The position numbers were made by a program, and so were the translations under genes. A stretch of 7,202 nucleotides of DNA, from NCBI GenBank assembly GCA_016302215.1, contig JAEDNZ010000097.1, forward strand, positions 1 to 7,202, given 5' to 3'. The first letter of the stretch is position 1, and every line of letters starts with the position of its first letter. Below are positions 1 through 5,500 of the stretch, in pieces. Below the pieces are notes generated by a model. It had not been told where the DNA came from and did no database searches. It worked only from the letters and a program-made list of their open reading frames with translations. This DNA comes from Muribaculaceae bacterium (GTDB taxonomy: Bacteria; Bacteroidota; Bacteroidia; Bacteroidales; Muribaculaceae).

Positions 1-26
1 GTGGCGGTCATTATGGTGTGAAGCAA

Positions 27-58
27 GGCGGCGCCCTGTGGGTTGACAGGGCGCCGCC
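27..58 (-). terminator. Perfect 13-bp GC-rich hairpin, probable terminator of the secreted-protein gene
   Basis: GGCGGCGCCCTGT (27-39) is the exact reverse complement of ACAGGGCGCCGCC (46-58), leaving a 6-base loop. It lies about 30 bases beyond the stop codon of the minus-strand secreted-protein gene. Read on the minus strand, the stem is followed by TTGCTTC, a weak T-rich stretch; read on the plus strand it is followed by GGCGGTGG, so the leftward direction is favoured. The stem is very stable, but the T-tract is poorer than in a textbook rho-independent terminator. It could also end a plus-strand gene entering from the left (a frame ends in TGA at 19-21), which cannot be tested with so little sequence. 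Confidence 0.65.
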
Positions 59-88
59 GGCGGTGGTGATGTATGGGGGGATTATAGC

Positions 89-1810
89 TTATCTGATGAT
101 GGTCTTTGATACGTTGGAGCCGGATTTTACGATGTAGATACCCGGGGCGAGCGTGGCTCCTTGCGGCAGGAGTCGGCCCTGCAGTGTGTAAATGGCCTGA
201 GCGTCAGAGGCTCCGGCGGCGCTGATGTCGCTGACAGAGCCTTCGGGATCCGGGTCAGGCTCGGGCTCAGGTTGCGGTTCGGGCTCGGGCTCGGGTGTCA
301 GGTCAATGTATGCCAATGAGTGGAATGTGGGCTGCAGGCCGCTTGCCGCGGTGTATGAGGCTTTGACAAAGAAGGAGTATTGGCCGGTGGCATCGCGGTT
401 GACGATGTCGGCTGCGGGTATGTGTTTGGTGTATGTCACCTCGCCTGCGTTGCCGGTGATGACAGAGGTGTTATAGCTGTCGGCTAAAGGCTGAGCCTTG
501 GCGTGGCCTTTGTCGTAGTCCACTACAAAGTCAGCGGCTTTGACAGAGCTGAGCTTGCCGGGCGCCATATATAGTTCATATTTCTCCACCTTAGAGGTGT
601 TGGCTTTGGGAGTGATGGTGGCGGTTACGGTCACGCCGTCAGTCTCTGATGATGACACAGCTACGAGAGTGAGGCCCACGTTGAGCGTCTCCTCGGTGCC
701 GGCGATGACGGTGGTGGCGTCGGCGCTGTTGATGATATTGCCATTTTGGTCATAGCACACTGATGCGCCGAAGTCAATCCTGTTGCCGCGGGTGATTGTG
801 TTCACGCTGCCATTGTCGGTGACCCATGGGTCGAAGTCGTATCCGGCATGGATAGCCGAGATGTTTTGCCAAGTGCCGGTGATGTCAGAGCCGGCGGTGT
901 CGGCGCCGATGTAGTAGTAATTGATTGCATCGGTAGGCTCGTTCTGGACCCAGTAGCAGGTGTAAGGTGTCTGAGCCACTATCACCTGCTGGCGGCCGCA
1001 GTAGATATATGGCACCTCGGCTCTGATGGGGCGGGCGGTGATAGATGCCGACATATCGCTGCCGCTGATGATGCCCTCGGGGTAGGATATTTTGGTGGTG
1101 AGGTATCCGGCTGATGAGTCATAGTTGATGGTGTATGCGGCGCCGCAGTCGTTCCAGTTGCTGAGCTCGAGGGTGCTGCCGCTGACGCGTCGATGCACCG
1201 GGTATGAGCGCACGGCCTTGCCGCCTACATATTCGATAGCGGAGCCGTTGGGGTCGTAGGCGATGATGTATAGACCGCCGATGATGGCATCATCAGCCTC
1301 GCCGTCGAGGTCGAGCATAAAGGGCATGTCGCGCAGGTCGGCGTAGTAGGCTTGCGACAGCTCGGAGTACGAGATGCGCCCTGTTAGGTCGGCATTGCCG
1401 CCGTCCTTGAGGTCATAGCCGTGCCACAGTATCCCGGGATTGTTGGCCGGGTCGGTCTGAAAGCAGGTGAGATATTCGAGGGCGCGCATCGTCATAGCTT
1501 TGCCATCGTATTTGCCGCCGTGTCCGCGGAATGTGCCGGGCGTGATGGTGAAGTATGTGTAATAGCCCTCGGTGGTGAGCGTTACCGGCACATCAAATGA
1601 TCCGAGCAGCCCCGTGAGGTATAGCTCGCCGTCAATCACCTTTAGGGCGCCGTTGTAGCAGTCTGTGCCGATGGCATACTGTGCCTCGTTGCCCATGGCT
1701 ATATGTCCGGCTGTAAATCCGTCAAGGTCTGCGGGCGTAATAGCCGCAGTAGCTGTCCCGGCCACCAATGCTGTGAGTGCGCCGGCCAATAATTTGAAAG
1801 TGTGGTTCAT
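89..1810 (-). CDS. Secreted protein of unknown function with Glu/Pro linker and T9SS-like C-terminal sorting tail
   Basis: The start is placed at the ATG at 1810-1808. It gives a clean signal peptide (MNHTFKLLAG followed by an Ala/Thr/Leu core, cleavage likely near residue 23), whereas the longest open frame, from 1858, would put 16 extra residues in front. The product is 573 residues. Residues 24-380 are rich in Gly, Tyr, Asp and Thr, with six scattered cysteines (51, 116, 222, 271, 285, 352); I recognise no family in them. Residues about 385-504 look like a beta-sandwich of fibronectin-III or Ig type, by their alternating strand pattern only. Residues 505-524 are a run of Glu/Asp-Pro pairs. 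The tail (about 537-573: IYTLQGRLL, then APGIYIVKSG, ending SKTIIR) resembles the type A sorting domain of type IX secretion cargo. The protein is therefore probably exported through the outer membrane and anchored or released. It is transcribed alone, divergently from manC. The tail assignment is fairly safe; the function is unknown. Confidence 0.85.
   Translation of the reverse strand: MNHTFKLLAGALTALVAGTATAAITPADLDGFTAGHIAMGNEAQYAIGTDCYNGALKVIDGELYLTGLLGSFDVPVTLTTEGYYTYFTITPGTFRGHGGKYDGKAMTMRALEYLTCFQTDPANNPGILWHGYDLKDGGNADLTGRISYSELSQAYYADLRDMPFMLDLDGEADDAIIGGLYIIAYDPNGSAIEYVGGKAVRSYPVHRRVSGSTLELSNWNDCGAAYTINYDSSAGYLTTKISYPEGIISGSDMSASITARPIRAEVPYIYCGRQQVIVAQTPYTCYWVQNEPTDAINYYYIGADTAGSDITGTWQNISAIHAGYDFDPWVTDNGSVNTITRGNRIDFGASVCYDQNGNIINSADATTVIAGTEETLNVGLTLVAVSSSETDGVTVTATITPKANTSKVEKYELYMAPGKLSSVKAADFVVDYDKGHAKAQPLADSYNTSVITGNAGEVTYTKHIPAADIVNRDATGQYSFFVKASYTAASGLQPTFHSLAYIDLTPEPEPEPQPEPEPDPDPEGSVSDISAAGASDAQAIYTLQGRLLPQGATLAPGIYIVKSGSNVSKTIIR
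239..298 (-). repeat. Hexanucleotide repeat encoding the Glu/Asp-Pro linker
   Basis: On the plus strand this stretch is a degenerate 6-base repeat of the form GGSTYR/GGCTCG. In the minus frame it encodes residues 505-524 of the secreted protein, a run of Glu-Pro, Gln-Pro and Asp-Pro pairs. Such linkers usually separate a folded domain from a surface-sorting tail and are extended and flexible. Each repeat unit is two codons, so gain or loss of a unit would keep the reading frame. Confidence 0.8.
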
Positions 1811-1893
1811 AAATGGGGGTAAAATCTTTAGAAAAGTGGGTAAAAGAATAGATGACACGAGTGTATTGGTCGTTAATACTCCAAAAATATTTG

Positions 1894-1901
1894 CAAAGTT
1901 A
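1894..1901 (-). promoter_or_regulatory. Promoter -7 box of the secreted-protein gene
   Basis: CAAAGTTA on the plus strand reads TAACTTTG on the minus strand, a perfect match to the Bacteroidetes -7 consensus TAnnTTTG, and is followed by CA. Transcription would begin near 1888-1891, giving a leader of roughly 80 bases before the ATG at 1810. No TTTG -33 box lies 19-21 bases upstream; the nearest candidate is a poorly spaced ATTG (1929-1926). The promoter may therefore depend on an activator, and direct repeats sit just upstream at 1934-1951. Confidence 0.6.
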
Positions 1902-1933
1902 AGCCTAAGAGTGCTAAAAATGCGACAATATGA

Positions 1934-1951
1934 AGTTAAATTGAGTTAAAT
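1934..1951. repeat. Two AGTTAAAT direct repeats one helical turn apart
   Basis: AGTTAAAT occurs at 1934-1941 and again at 1944-1951, a 10-base offset that puts both copies on the same face of the helix. They are bracketed by an inverted repeat, ATGCGA (1920-1925) and TCGCAT (1951-1956). A third AGTTAA (1897-1902) overlaps the -7 box. The pair is centred about 50-55 bases upstream of the predicted start of the secreted-protein transcript, a usual activator position. The regulator is unknown, and chance is possible in AT-rich DNA. Confidence 0.35.
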
Positions 1952-1956
1952 CGCAT

Positions 1957-2086
1957 CTCGTTTGTAACTCCCCGGGCCCGCTTGGACAGGAGCCGGTCAG
2001 CCGTCGGTCTATTCCCCGGCCAAGGCCTCGGCGGCGGCATTAGGCTATGCGGCGGGCGGGGAGGCGGCGCGGCTCTGCGCGAAATA
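1957..2086. other. Gene-free, GC-rich block inside the divergent intergenic region
   Basis: The 421 bases between the secreted-protein gene (start 1810) and manC (start 2232) hold promoters at both edges, but this middle part is unexplained. From about 1971 to 2081 it is markedly GC-rich (many GGC, GCC and GGCGG runs) between AT-rich flanks. It contains only short inverted repeats, such as GCAT (2037-2040) with ATGC (2047-2050). A minus frame across it (68 codons, 2142 to 1936) is Pro/Arg-rich with no recognisable motif, and a plus frame open from 1940 lacks an ATG before 2146. I see no supported gene or structured RNA. Confidence 0.4.
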
Positions 2087-2102
2087 TGTGTTATACAACA
2101 CA
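2087..2102. promoter_or_regulatory. 16-bp palindrome of Crp/Fnr type, possible operator upstream of manC
   Basis: TGTGTTATACAACACA is a perfect 6-base inverted repeat around ATAC. Written as TGTGT-N6-ACACA it resembles the Crp operator TGTGA-N6-TCACA, with the fifth base of each arm changed. It is followed directly by the 8-base palindrome ATTGCAAT (2103-2110). Its centre lies about 67 bases upstream of the predicted manC transcription start. Binding by a Crp-family protein is an inference from shape alone. Confidence 0.35.
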
Positions 2103-2127
2103 ATTGCAATATTTGGGGGGTTATTGT

Positions 2128-2158
2128 TTTGACGCTTGCCAAAAAAATGCTATCTTAG
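2128..2158 (+). promoter_or_regulatory. manC promoter
   Basis: A TTTG -33 box (2128-2131) is separated by exactly 19 bases from TATCTTAG (2151-2158), one mismatch from the Bacteroidetes -7 consensus TAnnTTTG. Transcription should start near 2162, giving a leader of about 70 bases to the ATG at 2232. The -7 box lies inside a 13-base inverted repeat, TGCTA-TCT-TAGCA (2148-2160), and an A7 run (2141-2147) fills the end of the spacer. Confidence 0.65.
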
Positions 2159-2181
2159 CACGCGGAAATCATCTCCCCCCC

Positions 2182-2204
2182 GGCCTCGCTTGTGAAGCAC
2201 GGCC
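2182..2204 (+). other. Short imperfect hairpin in the manC leader
   Basis: GGCC (2182-2185) and GGCC (2201-2204) can pair around GCTT (2188-2191) and AAGC (2195-2198), with two mismatched bases on each side between the segments and a GTG loop. It follows a C7 run (2175-2181) and lies within the predicted transcript, ending 27 bases before the ATG. It could affect translation, but it is small and no known riboswitch fits. Confidence 0.25.
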
Positions 2205-2231
2205 ATAACAGCTAACCTTAAGCATAGTGAT

Positions 2232-3314
2232 ATGAACAATAACCATCGATATTGTGTGATAATGTGCGGCGGCATCGGCAGCCGCTTTTGGCCATACTCG
2301 CGCACCGACTGCCCCAAGCAGTTTATTGACTTTTTAGGCACGGGACGCTCGCTGCTGCAGATGAGCTATGACCGCATCTTACCCATAGTGCCCAAAGAGA
2401 ATGTGATAATTCTCACCAACGCTATCTATGCCGACAAGGTGCGCGAGCAGCTGCCTGACCTCACCGATGCCCAAATCCTCCTGGAGCCGGCACGCCGCAA
2501 TACGGCGCCGTGCATCGCCTGGGCCGCATATCACATCGCTGCCTTCGACCCCGAGGCCTCAATCATCGTCACTCCCAGCGACCATCTCATCACGCGCGAG
2601 GCCGAGTTTGAGCGCTGTGTGCGCGCCGGCTTCGAGTTTGTGGAGGCCAATGACGCGTTGCTGACGCTCGGCATCAAGCCGGTGCGCCCCGAGACGGGCT
2701 ATGGCTACATCCAGGTCGATGAAGCCGTCAGCGGCGATGTGCACAAGGTGAAGACCTTCACCGAGAAGCCCGACCTGGAGCTTGCCAAGACCTTTGTGGC
2801 CTGCGGCGAGTTTGTGTGGAACTCCGGCATCTTCTTGTGGCGCGCACGCACCATCATCGCTGCCCTCCACGACAACGCCCCCGAGGTGGCTATGGTCTTT
2901 GACGAAGGCGCCGATGCCTTTGGCACCGCTGCCGAGACAGCCTTCATAGAGCAGCGTTTCGCCTCATGCATGAGCATCAGCATCGACTATGCCGTGATGG
3001 AGAAGGCGCGCAACGTATATGTTGAGGCAGTGTCTTTCGGCTGGAACGACCTGGGCACATGGAGCGCCCTCTACGATATGTCGCCCAAAAACAAAGATGG
3101 CAACGTCACCCAAAATTGCCAGGTGCTCGCTTACAACGCCACCGGCAATATCTTTGCCGTGCGTGGCGACAAGTTAGTGGTCGTAGATGGCCTCACTGAC
3201 TATATCGTGGCCGATGCCGGCGATGTGCTCTTGATATGCCCGCAGGCACACGAGCAGCGCATCAAGCAGATGGTCAACGATGCGCGCCTCAGCTACGGCG
3301 ACAAATACCTCTGA
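2232..3314 (+). CDS. manC: Mannose-1-phosphate guanylyltransferase (GDP-mannose pyrophosphorylase), single-domain
   Basis: This enzyme makes GDP-mannose from mannose-1-phosphate and GTP in the cytoplasm; GDP-mannose feeds mannose- and fucose-containing glycans. All family landmarks are visible in the 360 residues. The nucleotide loop is GGIGSRFWPYSR (13-24) followed by PKQF (28-31). Then come EPARRNTAP (85-93), PSDH (115-118), GYGYI (156-160), FTEKP (176-180), WNSGIF (196-201), DYAVMEK (252-258) and WNDLGTW (271-277), with the left-handed beta-helix-like end at about 300-340. There is no C-terminal phosphomannose isomerase domain, so it is the short form, not the roughly 470-residue bifunctional form. 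The only reasonable start is the ATG at 2232, with the GTP loop ten residues in. It has its own promoter and a terminator-like hairpin over its stop codon, so it is probably monocistronic. No residue expected of the family looks missing. Confidence 0.95.
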   Translation: MNNNHRYCVIMCGGIGSRFWPYSRTDCPKQFIDFLGTGRSLLQMSYDRILPIVPKENVIILTNAIYADKVREQLPDLTDAQILLEPARRNTAPCIAWAAYHIAAFDPEASIIVTPSDHLITREAEFERCVRAGFEFVEANDALLTLGIKPVRPETGYGYIQVDEAVSGDVHKVKTFTEKPDLELAKTFVACGEFVWNSGIFLWRARTIIAALHDNAPEVAMVFDEGADAFGTAAETAFIEQRFASCMSISIDYAVMEKARNVYVEAVSFGWNDLGTWSALYDMSPKNKDGNVTQNCQVLAYNATGNIFAVRGDKLVVVDGLTDYIVADAGDVLLICPQAHEQRIKQMVNDARLSYGDKYL

Positions 3315-3328
3315 GGCGGCGACTTTTT
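3285..3328 (+). terminator. Terminator-like hairpin overlapping the manC stop codon
   Basis: CGCCTCAG (3285-3292) pairs perfectly with CTGAGGCG (3311-3318) across an 18-base loop, and a T5 run follows at 3324-3328. The manC stop codon TGA (3312-3314) lies inside the 3' arm, so the last nine sense codons form part of the hairpin. It fits an intrinsic terminator of modest strength separating manC from the next gene, which has its own promoter. The long loop and the five bases between stem and T-run weaken the case. Confidence 0.45.
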
Positions 3329-3362
3329 GGGCCGTGGGTGCATATATGTCGCGATTTATATG

Positions 3363-3370
3363 TACCTTTG
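3363..3370 (+). promoter_or_regulatory. Promoter -7 box of the lipoprotein gene, giving an almost leaderless transcript
   Basis: TACCTTTG matches the Bacteroidetes -7 consensus exactly and continues CA, as in the transporter promoter. No good TTTG -33 box lies 19-21 bases upstream; TTTG at 3326-3329 is too far. The predicted transcription start is near 3374, only about six bases before the ATG at 3380. Confidence 0.55.
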
Positions 3371-3379
3371 CACACGGAT

Positions 3380-5422
3380 ATGAGACGGCACTATACACCG
3401 ATGCACCTCTTGGCGGCGCTCGTGGCAGCGGCGCTGCTGACGGCGTGCGCCTCCATCTCGCGCCCCGAGGGAGGCCCTCGTGATGAGCTGCCACCGGTGT
3501 TTCTGCGCTCCGAGCCGGCGCCCGGCTCGCTCAATGTCACCAAAGGGCGCCTCGTGGCTTTCTTTGACGAGAATGTGCAGCTTGAGGACGCTTTCAATAA
3601 GGTCATCATCTCGCCGGTGCAGATACAGCCCGCCGCCGTAACGGCCAACGGCCACCGCGTGACGGTGCTCTTCCGCGACACCCTTATTGACAGCACCACT
3701 TATACTATCGACTTCGGCGATGCCATCAAGGACCTCAACGAGGGCAATATCCTCGATGGCTTTGCGCTGGACTTCTCCACCGGCCCCACCATTGACACCC
3801 TGCGCATCGCCGGCATGGTGCTTCAGGCGCAAAACCTCGAGCCGGCGCAGGCGATGCTCGTGGGCATATATTCCAATCTCGCCGACACCGCCATCTCGAC
3901 ATTGCCGCTGGAGCGCATCGCTCGTACAAACCAATACGGCCAATTCACCATCCGCAACCTCAAGCCCGGCACTTATCGCATCTTCGCCCTCAACGACCTC
4001 AACCGCGACTACCACTGGGACCGCTCCGAGGACGTGGCTTTCTGTGACTACACCATCTCGCCCTCAGCTGAGCAGATTGAGATCAACGACACCCTGCGTG
4101 CGGCCGATGGCTCCGACTCTATCGTAGCGCGTCCGGGCGTTAGATACCTCCCCAACGATGTGCTGCTCACCTGGTTCAACGAGAACTTTGTGGCTCCATA
4201 CCTCAAGGATTATGCTCGCGCTGACCGCCGTAGGGTCACCCTCAATTTCGCTGCGCCCAATGACTCGGGCGTGGTGATAACGGGCGTAGATGGCGCCCTT
4301 GCCGGGCTGAGCGCCGAGCAGTGGTCTATGCCGGAAATCAATGCCACCGCTGACACCCTGCAGCTGTGGCTCAAGCCAGAGGTGCTGCCGCAAGCTGACT
4401 CGCTGCGCCTCGCCGTCAGATACCAGCGTCTCGACTCTGCCGAAAACCTCAAGTGGACCAATGACACGCTGCGCCTCTTCTTCCGCGACACTACCAAGAA
4501 AAAGAAGGAGAAGAAAAAGCAGTCTGACACTGACTCCACGCTCACTGACTCGGTGGAGCTGACTTTTCTCAACATACGCTCACTGGCCTCTGTCTCGCTC
4601 GATGTGCACAAGCCGCTCACCATCGAGGTGGATCAGCCCATCACGGCGATTGACTCGGCGGCGGTGAGACTGTCAATGATGGTCGATACCACGTGGACAC
4701 CGCTGTCCGGCATCTTTCCGGCGGCTGACTCGCTCAAGCCGCTCACCCGCCGCGTCTTTGATGTCAAATGGCAGCCGGGCGAGAAATACCGTCTCGAAAT
4801 AGACTCGGCGGCCGTGGTCGGCCTTTACGGCGAGCACAACAAGCCTTTCCGGCAAGACTTCACCGTCAAGAAGCTCGAGGACTACTCGTCGCTGCGATTT
4901 ACCATTGCCGGCCTTGACACGCTGCCGGCGGTGGTGGAGCTGCTCTCCACGGCCGATGAGGCAGTGGCGCGGGCCACTGTGGGTCCTGACGGCACGGCGC
5001 TGATGAAATATCTCGCCCCGGGCAAGTATTATGCCCGTCTCTTTATCGATGCCAATAACAATGGCAAGTGGGACACCGGCAAGCTGCTCAGCGGGCTACA
5101 GCCAGAGGAGGTATATTATTATGACAAGCGCATTGACCTTAAAGGCAACTGGGACGTGGAGCAGTCATGGGATATCTACGCCCTGCCTATTGATGCGCAG
5201 AAGCCCTACGCTATCAAGAAGAATAAGCCCAAACTCAAGCGCGGCGAGCGTGCCCCGCAGGAAGATGAAGAAGGCGATGGCTTTGACAGCGAATATGATG
5301 ATTTCAACGACTTCAACGGCACCAACCGCCGCAACACCGGCACCACTCGCAACACCGGCAGCAATATGCTCAGCGGCCGTATGGGCGGCTTACAGCGCGC
5401 CAACGGCAATGACCGCTACTAA
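3380..5422 (+). CDS. Ig-like domain lipoprotein, Bacteroidetes envelope family
   Basis: The ATG at 3380 is chosen because it gives a lipoprotein signal peptide: MRRHYTPMHL, an Ala/Leu core, and lipobox LTAC with the lipidated Cys at residue 23. The open frame extends back to 3236 but would overlap manC and bury the signal. The ATG at 3401 would lose the two arginines. The product is 680 residues. After the Cys, the sequence RPEGGPRDELPP then FDENVQLED (62-70) matches, from memory, a Bacteroidetes family that opens with a bacterial Ig-like (Big_5 type) domain, here about residues 35-135. Two similar modules with PG-Y and D-N-WD motifs lie at about 180-225 and 535-582. A lysine patch (373-380) falls between them, and the end (about 612-680) is charged, then Asn/Gly/Arg-rich and probably disordered. 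There is no acidic surface-export signal after the Cys, so a periplasm-facing outer-membrane position is likelier. The exact role is unknown; a structural envelope function is an inference. Confidence 0.88.
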   Translation: MRRHYTPMHLLAALVAAALLTACASISRPEGGPRDELPPVFLRSEPAPGSLNVTKGRLVAFFDENVQLEDAFNKVIISPVQIQPAAVTANGHRVTVLFRDTLIDSTTYTIDFGDAIKDLNEGNILDGFALDFSTGPTIDTLRIAGMVLQAQNLEPAQAMLVGIYSNLADTAISTLPLERIARTNQYGQFTIRNLKPGTYRIFALNDLNRDYHWDRSEDVAFCDYTISPSAEQIEINDTLRAADGSDSIVARPGVRYLPNDVLLTWFNENFVAPYLKDYARADRRRVTLNFAAPNDSGVVITGVDGALAGLSAEQWSMPEINATADTLQLWLKPEVLPQADSLRLAVRYQRLDSAENLKWTNDTLRLFFRDTTKKKKEKKKQSDTDSTLTDSVELTFLNIRSLASVSLDVHKPLTIEVDQPITAIDSAAVRLSMMVDTTWTPLSGIFPAADSLKPLTRRVFDVKWQPGEKYRLEIDSAAVVGLYGEHNKPFRQDFTVKKLEDYSSLRFTIAGLDTLPAVVELLSTADEAVARATVGPDGTALMKYLAPGKYYARLFIDANNNGKWDTGKLLSGLQPEEVYYYDKRIDLKGNWDVEQSWDIYALPIDAQKPYAIKKNKPKLKRGERAPQEDEEGDGFDSEYDDFNDFNGTNRRNTGTTRNTGSNMLSGRMGGLQRANGNDRY

Positions 5423-5500
5423 GGATGTCGGCCATCATCCGTGGCGCCTCCCGGCAAATACATATATATGATTGACCTATTATGCCGCTCGGCAGCCCCG
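5423..5500. other. Short convergent gap with weak hairpins only
   Basis: The lipoprotein gene ends at 5422 and the regulator gene ends at 5501 on the other strand. For rightward transcripts, GGATG (5423-5427) can pair with CATCC (5436-5440), with no T-run after it. For leftward transcripts, TGCC/GGCA (5483-5494) forms a four-base stem with a four-base loop. A 10-base self-complementary CATATATATG lies at 5461-5470. None is a convincing terminator; termination may be rho-dependent. Confidence 0.4.

Noticed and set aside
1..26. Possible end of a plus-strand gene (TGA at 19-21) or start of a minus-strand gene (ATG at 11-9)
   Set aside because: Only a few codons are present; neither can be supported.
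1936..2142. 68-codon minus-strand frame in the divergent intergenic region
   Set aside because: Pro/Arg-rich with no domain, no promoter facing it, and it runs through the GC-rich block and the repeat region; best seen as a chance open frame.
1940..2158. Plus-strand open frame through the GC-rich block, ending at TAG within the manC -7 box
   Set aside because: No ATG until 2146; only TTG/GTG starts, low-complexity Gly-rich product and no recognisable motif.
2141..2161. Minus-strand terminator (small hairpin plus T7)
   Set aside because: The stem has only five weak pairs, no supported minus gene lies upstream of it, and the same bases form a well-spaced plus-strand promoter.
2182..2231. Riboswitch in the manC leader
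   Set aside because: The leader is about 70 bases with only one imperfect hairpin and no known aptamer core.
3236..3379. Upstream extension of the lipoprotein frame
   Set aside because: It overlaps the manC coding end, lies upstream of the promoter and would bury the lipoprotein signal peptide; the start at 3380 is better.
3356..4015. 219-codon minus frame opposite the lipoprotein gene
   Set aside because: Antisense shadow caused by GC-rich codon use; no domain or promoter.
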